Assembly (NCBI GenBank): GCA_015501595.1
Contig: JADNRX010000038.1
Location: 1-64,000, forward strand
Direction of reading: 5' to 3'
Source: Hymenopellis radicata
Lineage: Eukaryota > Basidiomycota > Agaricomycetes > Agaricales > Physalacriaceae
DNA: 64,000 nt
Under the pieces are notes generated by a model that saw only the letters and a program-made list of their open reading frames with translations, made no database searches and had not been told where the DNA came from. This document shows positions 42,605-53,870 of the stretch, piece by piece (positions within the stretch are counted from its first letter, which is position 1; each line of letters starts with the position of its first letter). The position numbers and the translations under genes are program-made.

Positions 42605-43783
42605 ATGACCTCTCTTCGCTGTTTTTCGCGTATCATTACCGCGAATTACCCATGCTTTCATCGCAGTAGTCGACTGCTCACATCCTCTAGACGCCTTCTT
42701 GCCACCATCACCAAGGAAGATGTGAATGTTTCCCACTCTCAATTCCTTCACGGCGCTGGCCCTCAGGCCAACTGGAACGGTGGTAAATTTGACATGAAGC
42801 CTTCAGAAGATGAATTAAATGGCGTAACAGCCGGAATGGGTCTGTAACTCCAAGATGAACTTAGTTAACTCCAATTGACACTTGTTTCTAGGCAAAATTC
42901 TCCCCACCTCTTCTCATTTATTCAAACTCATATTACCCCTCGCCGACATACCCAATCACGGCTCACAGCACAATAAACTCCCCCTTGTCATCCTCCTTCA
43001 CCCCGCTCAACCACTCTCCCACCTAAGCCGGCTTATCCTCAGCTCTCTCAAAACATCCAACCCACCCCAGATCACATTCCAGAGCACATCCAACCCCTCC
43101 AAGCGCCCCTACCAGTGGTCTGATTCCACCGACGTCGGTGACTTCATCCGTGACGCCGCGCGCTCTGCCGAGTTTCGGATATCCTTCTCTTACGATGACC
43201 CCAAATTGGAGGCGCACTCGATCTACATACGCGTGCCGACCTTTGCGGATCGCACCGTATTTCTGCGAAGGCGCCTGACAGTTGTCAACGCCCAGCTCGA
43301 GTCCATGGAAGAGCTCAAGCGCGTCTGCGATCTCGAAGGGAAGCGGGGTGCGCGTCGAATGGCGTTGGGCGGCTTCGGCATGCTCTTGGTGTATTGGGGC
43401 GCCGTCGCCCGCCTGACGTTCTGGGATTATGGGTGGGACGTGATGGAACCTATCACGTATCTTTCGGGACTGTCGACTGTGGTGTGCGGTTATCTTTGGT
43501 TCGTCATTCTCCATTGTCATATACAGGCCACGTGTTGACAGTTCAAAGGTTTTTATATCAAGGTAGAGAAGTGTCGTACTCATCCGTCTTGGATCAATCT
43601 GTGTCTTCGAGGCGCGAGGCGCTGTATACAGCCAAAGGGCTAGATATCGATAAATGGGTAGAATTGATCGGCGAGAGAAAACAGTTGAACAAGGAGATTG
43701 GGCGAATCGCGGAGGATTATGATAAGACAGATGAGGATAAGCCGGAGTCGGCGAAGGACAAGGACACGGAAAGTGAGAATTGA
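42605..43783 (+). CDS. MCU: Mitochondrial calcium uniporter pore subunit (MCU)
   Basis: Ca2+-selective channel of the inner mitochondrial membrane. Exons 42605-42839, 42892-43498 and 43549-43783; introns 52 and 50 nt; 358 aa. The N-terminus (MTSLRCFSRIITAN...SSRRLLAT) is arginine/serine-rich and acid-free, as in mitochondrial presequences. A matrix domain follows (PTSSHLFKLILPLAD; DFIRDAARSAEFRISF; VPTFADRTVFLRRRL), then a coiled-coil-like stretch, TM1 at about 235-255, the selectivity-filter motif WDVMEP at 260-265, and TM2 to about 282. After it come FLYQGREVSYSSVLDQSVSSRREALY and an acidic, lysine-rich tail. An alternative in-frame ATG at 42530 (ACCATGG) would put 25 residues before the presequence and is less likely. 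The second intron uses a non-consensus GTTCGT donor. No regulator gene (MICU, EMRE) is nearby. Confidence 0.93.
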
Positions 43784-43789
43784 TATAAC

Positions 43790-44730
43790 AGCTACTGCAA
43801 CCTGGTGCACGGCCTTCCAGCAGGACTTGCTACTCTCTATCATGAGATAGTACGACTTGCATTTGGCTATTCCAACTTTGTCCTGAATCGATCGAGGTTT
43901 TGTTGATTCTACGTTTGCTTTCGACACGTCGAAAATATTGTTGACGTTACCGAACAGGGCCTAAAAGTATCAAGGTAGAATCCAGACGCAAATCCGAAAT
44001 ATGTACATTGGTGCACTTCAATTTTTTTGTACGATGATGTTCATAGACCTCCATCTGAACTTAAACTTGCAGCATCACCTGTGTGGCGTCAAAAGCTGTT
44101 ATCGACTTTTGCGGCGGACCTTAAGTAGGTCATATCATTGACACAATAGCCGGACACTTGAAGAACTAATATCACAGCTTGAATTCAGAATACCCGTGTT
44201 ACCGACACCATTCAAATTTTACGCAGTGCACTGTGGCGTTCCGGTCCAGGTAACTTTCAGGGCGAATCAGCTCTGAAACGCTAGCGCTGACGTGCAGGAC
44301 GATTTTGTTCTCCACCCAATGTCCGGTTTAGTTTCGAGGCCCACCGTTCTCCGACAACATCAAAATGTAGTCGGGCAGAAAACAACGTTTCATGACCATC
44401 AATTCTTGGAGAGAACCTGTAGGGAACAGAATTAATGGCCAACACTGTTACATCGCAAGATACATAACTCTCATCTGCTCTCGACAAAGAGATGAGATTC
44501 GAGTGGGGAAGAGTTGGGAAGAGTCCAGAACGATCGACCAGAATAGGCAAGGCCGATCCGGCACCCGGCCTAAACGGAAACGCACCCTGGCTGACCTTGT
44601 CCCGCTTACACCATCCTACTCAAGGGTCCGGTCGTGGACAGCCTCTATCCCTGCTCCATCATACGAAAATCAATCAAAAAACCGACTGTTGCTCTAACCT
44701 GACCACCGGTTACGAGACCTTGTAACCTGT
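43790..44730. other. Intergenic
   Basis: Only short frames; presumably promoter and 5' flank of the membrane-protein gene. Confidence 0.4.
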
Positions 44731-44732
44731 AC

Positions 44733-47231
44733 ATGACCGCCTCTACGTCTGCTGGCTCTTTCTCTGTACCACCATATCATGCTTATGATTTACGACGACA
44801 CTCTATGATATTGATGTCCTTTCTGTGGGCGATATCGTTGGCTACCGGATGCACGGCGCTCCCTGTGAATGGAGTGAGGGGGGCAGGAGACGGTGTGCAG
44901 ACGAGCCGGGCCCTATTGGAGACTCGCTTCACCGATAACGGGAGCAGCTCTCTCAAGCCGTCAATATGGGTACGTCTTGTTCACTTGGTTTCTTATCTGT
45001 GTTCCGAACTGTTCTGTTACCCGTTCACTAATATCCCTTAAACTTTGCATTCCAATTGCACCTCTCTATGATAACGCATACTCATCATTCTCTAGGTTCC
45101 CATTCTCATTGTCTGCGTAGTCGCAGTCGTGCTCGTTTGCGTCTACTTCTACCGGCGTCGTTCGGCCCCCTCTACTACTCCCGTTTCCTCCTCTACCACT
45201 GCCCTTAACCCGACTACTTCGACCACTACCAATGATAATACACGTCCATCATTCTGGTCCTCCATGTTCTCTGGACTTGGCGCAGGAATGGGCGTTGTCT
45301 CTCCTGCCGGTGTTCACGATACGACTGGCGTGCGAGAAGTCACAGCTGAAACAACTTGCTGGGACCGTTCCACGTAGCTCGGGAACCCCGATTACAGCAC
45401 CTGCAACGGCAGCCAGAAGGACGAGGCGACCAAGGCGTACTCCATCGCAGATTTCCACCATATCCCTTCCGGTGTATATGAAGGAACCTGGCGAGTTGGA
45501 GCTTGTCATCTTCCGGTGTGTATCTCTTCCCCTCTTTTACACGCGGCCCATGTCATATCGGCATTGGAGTAACCCGCCCTAGACACGGTGTTTACGCCAC
45601 TATATCTATTCTCCCTTGATGACCGGTAGGCTGATCGTTTTTTTAGTGGGCCTGCAGACATGGAAGATGCTCCTCTTCCCACAGATCCAGTCACCGTGCA
45701 TATGCCTGCATTGTCCGAGGACGGGGATCCCGACAACTCTATTTCCTCTCATGAATACGGTCGTGTCCCGGACACGCCGCATGATGTTCCGCTGCTTGCC
45801 AACCGCGAGGAAAACAACAATGATGCCCAGATCCAAGATGGCCCACCAGGTGAAGGCATGCCCGTCCGGAATCTCGGACATTCAAGGAACGGAAGTGCTG
45901 CCAGCAGTGGAGGGGATGAAGAAGATCCTCGCGGCGCCGCACCGGCATACTTTGAAGTTGCGGTGGTAGACCTGTCGCAGGATAACGATCCGCCATCGGC
46001 CCCGTCTGCCGCAGAGACCGCACCTGCTACGCCTGAGCCCGACGCGGAGGCTACAGCGACGAGTGCGCCTGCGCGAAGATCTATAACGTTCAGGAATTTC
46101 TTTGGCGCGTTTGGCAGTGCACGGTCAAATTATCGCTCACCGTACGGACCGGGGCAGGCTAACGCGACGCGGCATCGGCAGAACCAGTCTAGTGGTGGTG
46201 GATCCTTCCTCTCCTCGAATAATTCGCATTATCCACCATTGAGTGGGTCTCCTCTTAACCTCTCTCGTACGCGGTCACGCTCTATCATTTCGCGTGGCTC
46301 CCGACCGAACTCACCTAACGCTAACGGATCCATGAATGGACTTACATCGCCCTCAATGATTTCACTCACTTCCATCAGCGCACCGCTGACACATACGCTT
46401 GTGCGTACCGAATTTACCTACCCCAAGTCTGGGCCGACGCCGGAGCAGTTGAAGCTCATCTCTTCGCGAGAGACCTTTAGCCGGTTTGGTGTGCCTTACG
46501 GCGAAGACGCGGTGCGCTGGGCGAGCGAGAGTCGACTGGCACTTCATGATGATGACGGAACCCTGCCACCTGATTTTGATGAACCGAGTGGGTCGCGCGC
46601 ACGGCCGAGGAGCGGGACCGGCGCGTCTTCGCATTCCAGAGGCGACAGTGGGGTGTCAATGGGACATCAGCGGGCGGGAAGCTCGACCTCGTTGCTGGCT
46701 GTGCCGAACGCGGCGGTCACAGTGGAATCTCCTCTTGCCACCAGCTCAGTAACTGCTGAGACGGAGACGGAGGGGGAACCTACGACCTCCACCCCTGCCT
46801 CTCCTGATCCCGAAGCCGAACCCGAGGCTGACGATAATAAGCGAAACACTATAAGACCCACACCTAAATTGTCTTCAGCTGCGCCAGATGATCCTTCCTC
46901 CCCTGTTCCTCCTGCGACACCTGCTTCAACTTCTGCAACTATCGTTTCCCCTTCTGCAACTATCGTTCCCCCTTCTACCACTTCCTCCGTTCCACCTTCA
47001 TCCTTCCCCGCTACTTCTACCAATCTCAAACGCGCCTCAACGGGCCCCGTTGGGCTTGGCCTCCCTCCAGGCGCTGCGCCGCCTGCGCGCTCGTTCTCCC
47101 GCGCCAGCACGGTGTCGGTAGGCTCGTATGCTACGGCTGCGGAGACGCTTAGTGTTCGTACGGTCACGCCGACGCTCCTGGAGGAAAGGGAGAGGCGAGA
47201 GGCGACGGATGATACGGTGCGAGTGTATTAA
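44733..47231 (+). CDS. Single-pass membrane protein with long disordered cytosolic tail, apparent +1 frameshift
   Basis: Exons 44733-44969, 45096-45515 and 45647-47231; introns of 126 and 131 nt, longer than elsewhere. Order: signal peptide (SFLWAISLATGCTALPV), about 50-residue outside part, TM segment PILIVCVVAVVLVCVYFY, basic stop-transfer YRRR. The tail holds RRTPSQISTISLPVYMKEPG, ELVIFRGPADMEDAPLP, and a folded-looking block HTLVRTEFTYPKSGPTPEQL with LISSRETFSRFGVPYGEDAV. These blocks are, from memory, conserved in Agaricomycete proteins of unknown function. One extra A at 45349-45351 (GAAAC for GAAC) splits the frame between REVTAE and QLAGTVPRSSG. Removing it restores all exon phases. 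Mutation or base-call error cannot be told apart here. Confidence 0.7.
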
Positions 47232-47423
47232 TAATGGACAAACTAAAAATCGTTTCTACATCTATCTACTTACTGATTTAGGGATTTGGATTATGAAGAC
47301 CATGTGTATTTTACTATCATAGATTTGAGACGGGTCTCATTTAGTGACTGGTGCTAATTTAGAGGCAAGTACTAAGTACAGATACATGATTGGTAGCTAG
47401 TAATCTTCAAAAGTGGGGCTATT

Positions 47424-48636
47424 CTAGAGGTTTCGGTCAATGAAAGTTAGGTGAACGTGGCCAGTGTCCGTGACTGGAATGAGCGCCTTCTTGAGAAAGT
47501 CCGTGATGGACTGCCTTTTCTTCCTCTCCTGTGGCCAACCGCGTCGGCCCTTATACAGTGCCGTATAAACGATCGTGAGTTGCCGCAACTGTCCAAGACC
47601 GGCCAGGACGTGCGCCAATTCTTTCCAAACCGGAAACCTGACTCTAGGTGGATAGAACTCATTCCAACCCAAATGTAGCTGAACCCCGATAGTTACTTTT
47701 TGAATCGAGTTCCTTGCAGAGTTGTGCCGAAAGGTTTTGATCCACCAGATTAATGTCTCGCGCGCCTGCATCTTGGTGTCGATGGAGAATACAATGCAAG
47801 GGACGGGCCCAAAGGTCAAAGGACTCAGAAGATCCCAGTACTCTGGGGTTCTGACTATGTTAAAGAGTGAGTTCAACAGTGGCAAGGAAGACGGAGGGGC
47901 TCTTACTGCTTTCAATGCCGTCGACAATTAGCTCTTCGAGAGTGCGAGGCATGGTCGAAATGAGACTATGAGGCTGGTCCACCGAATCGATCAATTCCAG
48001 TGTGCAAAGACGCTCTAGGGAGAACAGATGTCCCGCCACAATCGCAGCGATCGTCGGTGCGTCCCGTTCGTAGCCTTCAATCGTGAGCGCAGTGAGCTGG
48101 GGTAGGCATGCACGTTTGCAGGGCAACGATTGGGAGGTAGAGGCGGAGCGACTGTCCCTAGAACATTCGCGCAATGTGACGTCCCGTAGAGAAGGAAAGT
48201 TGGAAAGGATGGCGCAACTCAACGAGAGGGACCCCAAGGAGATCTCCATCGATGTAAGCCGCCATCCACGAGCGACGGGAAGCGTGAGGAGCCGCTCTTC
48301 GTTTATCGAGAGGTCCAGGTAGATGCGCGTGATACGTTTGAGCGCGCCAGCGACGGCCGCGAAGTCCTCCCAGTCCGTGTTATTGGCAAGATCAAAGTCC
48401 AGGAAGCGGATGAAGGACAGTAAAAGTGGCGAGCCAACTAGCTTCTGTCGCCAAACTTTATCCTTGTGAAAGCATGGAGCCAAGGACCGAATCCGCCATA
48501 TGCCAGTGTGTGCAGCGGGGAAGAATGCCTTGGACGTCGTCAAGCAGGATTTGAGAGATTGCTCGTCGTCATCAAGGTAAAGCTGCTCGATTATGAGATC
48601 TATGAGCTCTTGGGGCAATGGTGGACGAGTGGACAT
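47424..48636 (-). CDS. F-box protein copy 5 (intact)
   Basis: Exons 47907-48636 and 47424-47854; 52-nt phase-1 intron (GTAAGA..CATAG) at the family position; 386 aa. It starts MSTRPPLPQELIDLIIEQLY; an up-frame ATG at 48756 would add 40 residues without family support. F-box-like region about residues 6-50 (CLTTSKAFFPAAHTGIWRIR). Conserved blocks: VAGHLFSLERLCTLELIDS, VFSIDTKMQARETLIWWIKT, IQKVTIGVQLHLGW, and the C-terminus VHLTFIDRNL. Shorter in the middle than copies 1-3. It lies about 440 bp downstream of sesquiterpene synthase B on the same strand. Presumed SCF adaptor, target unknown. Confidence 0.83.
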
Positions 48637-49075
48637 GGAAGTTACCTCTTGAGAGAAAGGAACACCATTGATATATAGTTTAAGCAGAGCAAAGGGCGGG
48701 ACAAAGTTCAAGCCAAAAAAATGTGTCAAAGTACAAATCAAAGAGCGAGATGTCACTGATCACGCGTGACACCGGTGAGTGGCGCAAATCCTGTTCTGAT
48801 GTCACTACTTTAAAGAAATACGAAGAAGCCAATTCTAGCGTCAAAGAGCGTATAACAGTCTCTCCGCACTGGAATGAATGCGACCTCTGATGAATCCAGT
48901 CCGCGATGTCCAGGAGTCCCTAAGCAGCTTTTGGAGCCTGAATACATAACTTGATGCCATGCTCTTTCGAATAAGCATCTGAATCGATTGAATATGCTGT
49001 GTATGTGTGGGATCTCTCTTCTATAGACCAGACGATGTTGATACTAGACCACTCTACGGAACAGGCCACTTCAAG

Positions 49076-50372
49076 TTAACGGCCGACACCCTGTCGCTTT
49101 GGGAGAAGAACGACCTTGCGGGTTTCCTGAATAATCATACCCTCCTTACCAAAGTAGCGCTCGCTCTAAGACAGTTGTTAGTCAAGGTCGAAATGACAGT
49201 AGAGTGACCATACTTCAAAGCTCCACTGCTCATTGGCGCGAACCCAGTTTCCTAAACCTTCGGTATATGTCCTCATTTCGAAGTCGAGAGGACCGCCATA
49301 CACAGGAATATGGTTCCATGCCTTTAAAAACTTGGCGACCAGGTCATCGTGCAAGTTGGAGATCCACTGCAGGGCACTATGGATATCAAGACCCAGCTGG
49401 TGCATAACAATCGGAACGAGATTGTGTCCGTCATCGCCGCGAGATTGCCTGCACCACAGTTAACAGGAGAAATCCGAGAAGCCATGTCAGGAGGCATACG
49501 CACTCTACATTGTATGAATAAATATCATTTCCGATGCATACCATGTCGATGCACAGCGATGTGAGCTCCTTGATAATCGGGTCGTCCATGACCGTATCCG
49601 GGAGGCTGAGGTGTACTCCGTTAATGGCGAATGAGGACTTTGCTCCACAGGTGGCCCTGCGAATTTCAAAGTAGCTCTCAATGTCACGGATATGGTGCGC
49701 GTTCCGGTCGACCGCCTGCTGCACGACAGCGTCGGTGTACAGCTGGAACGTGTCGATGAAGCGCTTCTGTGCTGTGCGTGTAGCGGTGCGGATGGCATTC
49801 GACCAGAACCTACGGAGGGTGCCAGGTGTCAAAAACGTAGATGCAGAGAGCATGGGTCGAGACGACATACGACCGTGTTACTTCACCGCCAATCCATTCG
49901 CCATCGGGACGGGGCTTGTGAGAGTTGCGTAGAGCATCCATGACACAGTCCATCTGACGGCGCGCAGTCTCATTATCTGCAACATCAGAATGCTCGTCTA
50001 TGATGAAGAACAGGTTCATCAAGTCACAACCAATGCGGCATCCATCTAGAAGAACGGTTAAATTGTTCAGTCCACCCGTTGAAAGGAAGCATAGATTCCG
50101 AGAGGCATACCTCTGTCCAGCAGGGGATACCCAAGTGAAGCGAACAAGCCTTGAGGAGGTAATGAGCCTACGTTCTTTCGGCCCCAGGGCGCATTCAACC
50201 TACCGAAGTCGCAAAGGTTAAACACCCTTTGTGCCTTAGGACTGAAGGCCTTGAAGCCCTCGCACCATTCCTGCGACTCCTTCTTGCACTCCTTATAGAA
50301 AGGATTAATGCGGCGAGGCCAGGGCCAGTTCCTGAGTAGGTCAGGGAGATGGAAGACTACTTCGTTAGACAT
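49076..50372 (-). CDS. Sesquiterpene synthase B (class I terpene cyclase)
   Basis: Close paralogue of synthase A with the same six-exon structure: 50204-50372, 50111-50149, 49874-50045, 49504-49809, 49214-49448 and 49076-49165; introns 48-65 nt; 336 aa. DEHSD metal-binding motif at 86-90, NSE triad NDIYSYNVE at 221-229, QSRGDDGHN after it, RY in SERYFG, C-terminus KRQGVGR. Exon 4 has one codon more than copy A ([10 protein letters not shown]), closer to the usual family spacing. No break seen. A TATA box lies about 72 bp upstream. Substrate is presumably farnesyl diphosphate; product unknown. Flanking non-coding similarity to copy A on both sides shows a segmental duplication of at least 1.6 kb. 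Confidence 0.92.
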
Positions 50373-50443
50373 TGTATCAGAGTGCGGGATGCGGGCGTAT
50401 GAATGGGGAATAGAATGAGAAATTCAAGCAGTTTGGCCATCCC

Positions 50444-50450
50444 ATATAAA
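50444..50450 (-). promoter_or_regulatory. TATA box of sesquiterpene synthase B
   Basis: TTTATAT on the minus strand, about 72 bp before the ATG, the counterpart of the box before copy A. Confidence 0.55.
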
Positions 50451-50454
50451 CCTC

Positions 50455-51200
50455 TCGGAGCTGTGCAGAGCAGGTTAGGCCTTAATTCAAGCGGAAAGCT
50501 CCATGACAAGTCTTAGTACTCATGTATGGTCGGAAGATGGTCAATGCTTTCTATCAGGTGTTTCATATGCCGCGAATCAGGAAGTATGTCAAGAATGACA
50601 ACGGTTACACCTGGCTCTCGCGAGAGGTCAAGAGATCGTTCCAATCGCCCGCCCGACAGGCCGTCGCACTTATCGTCTGTAACCTGAAGATCAATATCAT
50701 GATAGGCAATGATGACAGTGGTGCCAAATGCCACAATGTCTAGAAGAGCTGACGTCGTGAATGCGGGGCAGATCTAGAACGACCTCTCAACGTGGGTATA
50801 ACTTCGCGGGATTGGGGAGGAGAGAATGTGATTGGAGGGCTTTGAAAGGATTCCTGGTGGATGTTCTAGTGAGCACGGCACATTCTGGGAGATGGATAGC
50901 GGGCAGACGTAGCGTATTGTACACTTCAATGGAAGGATTCCTGGCATCCAATGTGCAGGTACTACTACATGAAGTACGTAGGTCTCAATCTACAATCCAC
51001 CTCAGTCAGCGAGAGGCGCGGCGGACGTGAGATCTGCTGGCGTGGGAATGAGTGCTGTTCGCAGTCGGCTATGCGGAGGTGGGGTGAGTGGCCTACCTCG
51101 ACCCGCCCTCCGTCGTTCGTACTCACGCGCGACGGACTGGGGCAGCGGGATTGGCTGAAACCATCTGCTAGGTTGCTTGGTGACTTACTGTTATTTAGTG
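50455..51200. other. Intergenic, no gene recognised
   Basis: Short frames on both strands; no family resemblance. Confidence 0.35.
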
Positions 51201-51207
51201 TGGCGAC

Positions 51208-51970
51208 ACCTTCGCCGCAATCTTGGCAAGGGAAACCTTTGTTTCCGCCAGAATGACAAAGCGCCTCGGACCTGCGAATGCCATGTTCATGCGGTGCGGC
51301 TCCAAGCATGATCTTCCCACTGAGCGTGCCCCAGACCTGTGATGCGCGTACCAGTCAGTTCCATTCCACATGGCTGAGCAGCACGTACATCATGAACACC
51401 ATCACCCGTAGATCCACCGACGTTTCCGGAAGTATCGACATTGACGCCTGTATATGATGAAAGAGTTCATGTGGGCTAAACGAGAGCAAGAAGCACACAA
51501 ACCGTCAGCGGCTGGAGTATCAGCATATGCGAAAACGTGTTTGTTCGTTAACGAACTGAACCTCTCGCGGGATCTAGACGGTAGACATGGGTCGGCATAA
51601 GCGGAGGAGGGCGGAAGCGATTCAGCCAGCCGTATCTAGAGCTTGGGTCAGCCACGCTTTGGAGTAAGTGCACGACAGACGGAGGATCAGTGAAAAAGAT
51701 GTTTCCACTCGAATGAATCTTGACATCGTTGATGGAATTATTTAAATTGACGACCTACGAAAGGGTTATTCTAATTTGAGCCGCAGAAGTACGTCGGAAT
51801 CTTACCAATGAAGTTGTCGAGCAGAACAGTCACGTCGTAGTAAGGCGGTCTTGGGATTAACGACTGAAGGACTCAGAAGGAGGCAGTTCTGCACGCCCAG
51901 ATGTAACCATCAAGATCTTGCCTTTGTACGGCCCTGATCCTCCGTTGGTCATCTGGACCGTGTCCGCCAA
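51208..51970 (-). pseudogene. SMP-30/gluconolactonase-like relic (middle and C-terminal part)
   Basis: In several frames the minus strand reads ADTVQMTNGGSGPYKGKILM, VTSGRAELPPS, an intron-like break, SINDVKIHSSGNIFFTD, YGWLNRFRPP..LMPTHVYRLD, and finally NMAFAGPRRFVILAETKVSL. This is the order of beta-propeller lactonases of the SMP-30/gluconolactonase family. Stops and frame changes interrupt it. The central 350 bp are closely similar to 60797-61150 in opposite orientation. Confidence 0.65.
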
Positions 51971-52055
51971 ATTAAGCTTAAATGAGACTAATATCAGCAA
52001 TACGACAGGGAGGAACGAAAGTATACGAACAGTGGGATAAAAACCGAGACCTTCA

Positions 52056-52250
52056 TCACACCTTCCCAGCTTCCTCCAACACCTTTTCCACCTCGGCCAG
52101 ACTGATCTTCGACACGACATTGTTCTTGGAAGAATGTGCGATATTATGAAAGTTGGCAGAGAAGCCTGACTGAAATAAATTCGAGTCAGACGCACGTGAC
52201 ACGGCATCACGCGTCGGGCCCGCTGAAGTATGTAAAGCCGCCCGTCTCAA
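52056..52250 (-). CDS. Small unrecognised open frame divergent from the gene at 52298
   Basis: 64 codons, MRRAALHTSAGPTRDAVSRA then ISLAEVEKVLEEAGKV. The amphipathic C-terminal helix and arginine-rich start might suit a small mitochondrial protein, but nothing is recognised. The ATG lies 48 bp from the divergent gene's start. Confidence 0.25.
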   Translation of the reverse strand: MRRAALHTSAGPTRDAVSRASDSNLFQSGFSANFHNIAHSSKNNVVSKISLAEVEKVLEEAGKV

Positions 52251-52297
52251 CTTTACTTTAAGCGCTCACTACAACCACAAGCCACTGGACCATATTC

Positions 52298-53025
52298 ATG
52301 ACAGAGCTCCCAGCTATGACTCCTGAGGCAACCCGCATTTTAGATTCTCTCTCATCGCTCTCGCCCGAAGAGCTAAAACTGGTTGCACAACAAAGCGTCG
52401 CGCGCGCTGAAACCACAGTCCTCCGTAAAAGCCTTCCCGATTTCCTGCAGCCATATGCGGAAACCATCTCCGTCCGCGAGCCCGCTACCACAACCACGCT
52501 CTCCAGAGAACTGTTCGGCGAACTGATGTGCGATTCCGGGTTCAAATTTGACGGCTCGCGCGCGTCTTTTTGTATCACCAGTCAGCAAGGGGAGCACCTC
52601 CTCGAGATTTCTTGTGAATCTTGGGAAGCTGGGTCGGTCGGTTTGTCGATGGATGGCGAGAAGACCGCCGTGTCGTTCAAGTATGGTACTACAGCGGAGT
52701 GGGCTGCAGGGAGCCAACGATGCGCAGAAGGCGGGTGTCGTCATTTAGTAGCGATAGTCCCGGCATTTCGTCCTCAGCGTACTCTTCGAAGGGGCTGAAG
52801 GACATCATGAAGGATGTTGTAGGTGACATGGGATTCAAAGGTGAACTGCCGAGCGGTGAGATGTTCCTGGAGATCGTTGTGGCGCTGGTGGGAACGAAAG
52901 GAGAAGCGTTCCTGCGTAATAAGGCGCGGTATGCCCCAACCGAGAATACGTATACACCATTGCTTTCTGAGGTCGTCAAGGATGATCTGGAGGGCCAGGA
53001 AGACAATGATCCCTTTGGCTTCTAA
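52298..53025 (+). CDS. Conserved-looking protein of unknown function, 226 aa
   Basis: Exon 1 52298-52680, 47-nt phase-2 intron (GTATGG..GCGCAG, 52681-52727), exon 2 52728-53025. Splicing at these sites joins AVSFK to RRVSSFSSDSPGISSSAY and removes the apparent frame break. An N-terminal helical region (ILDSLSSLSPEELKLVAQQS) precedes a compact region (FGELMCDSGFKFDG; SFCITSQQGEHLLEI). A short serine-rich linker follows, then KDIMKDVVGDMGFKGELPSG and an acidic C-terminus. No signal peptide, TM segment or catalytic motif recognised. Confidence 0.6.
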
Positions 53026-53334
53026 CTTGTTAACATGAAAAGTTATCGGTACACTTATTCACGTAGAAATAACAGTTGAAATTCCGGCAGTTCTTCCAAG
53101 TCCTCGGTGTAGTAGTAATACAATCTTTGTACAATCTGGATACAATGTTACAATAAGTACACGTCAGATCCAAAACTTGGAAATCTTGTCTTTTGAAATC
53201 TCCTGAGTCCTGGTGTGACGTGTCGATTATGTTGTTGGACAGTAACAACAGTTCTGCCATCCGGAATCTGGATTTGGGAATTTCGGGCCTTGTAAGACTT
53301 AAGTTGTGCATTAAACTTCAACTTGGAAAAAAAG

Positions 53335-53870
53335 CTTTATTGAAGAACGATCTAGACTGACTCTCTGACTGGGAGTCGAACCCTAGGGTTGCGCAGGATA
53401 CCTCCAATATCGCGCCGTTCGATATTTAACCGGTTAATAACGGTTAATAACCGGGTTATTAACACCCCCGCCGAGAGGTAAGTTTTGGGCGGTTATTAAC
53501 CTATCACATGATACAGTCATGTGAGCAGGCGGGCGCGTCGGGGCGGGATCGGTGAGGAGGAGGGTGATTGTTGGGAAGAGGGGCTGGTAACGAGCTGCCG
53601 GACCACATAGATACATCATAAGATCAGTAGAACTCAAGTTATACCATTTTGAAGCTACCAGAGAGGTTTCTGAGGGCCTGGGAACAAAATTTTGCTTCAG
53701 ACCGGGAAAATACGCCACATTGCGTCACGTGTGCAGTTATTAACGGTTAGTAACGGTTAATAACACACCCCAAAATGGGGGTATATCGCGCCGATGTTAC
53801 TAACCACCTTGGGCAATATACTGCGCAACCCTATCGAACCCAGCTTTCGCGCGTCTCCCAATATTGACAG
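53335..53870. repeat. Palindromic GGTTAATAAC-rich element with tRNA-like B-box flank
   Basis: GGTTAATAAC-type units occur in both orientations at 53431-53465, 53495-53505 and 53738-53770. Outside them, minus-strand 53365-53430 and plus-strand 53775-53850 share ATATCG, GGCGCG and CTGCGCAACCCTA in inverted arrangement. The left flank contains GGTTCGACTCC, a perfect Pol III B-box on the minus strand, but no full cloverleaf could be folded. Probably a MITE, or a SINE-like tRNA-derived relic. Confidence 0.55.

Noticed and set aside
32059..50372. Terpene biosynthetic gene cluster
   Set aside because: Two cyclases are present, but no cytochrome P450, reductase, transporter or pathway regulator is visible between or beside them; the copper-fist factor is not a typical cluster regulator.
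52681..52798. Frameshift or early stop in the gene at 52298
   Set aside because: A 47-nt GT..AG intron with matching phase explains the frame change.
53365..53430. Functional tRNA gene on the minus strand
   Set aside because: Perfect B-box but no acceptor or anticodon stem could be paired; kept only as tRNA-like flank of a repeat.
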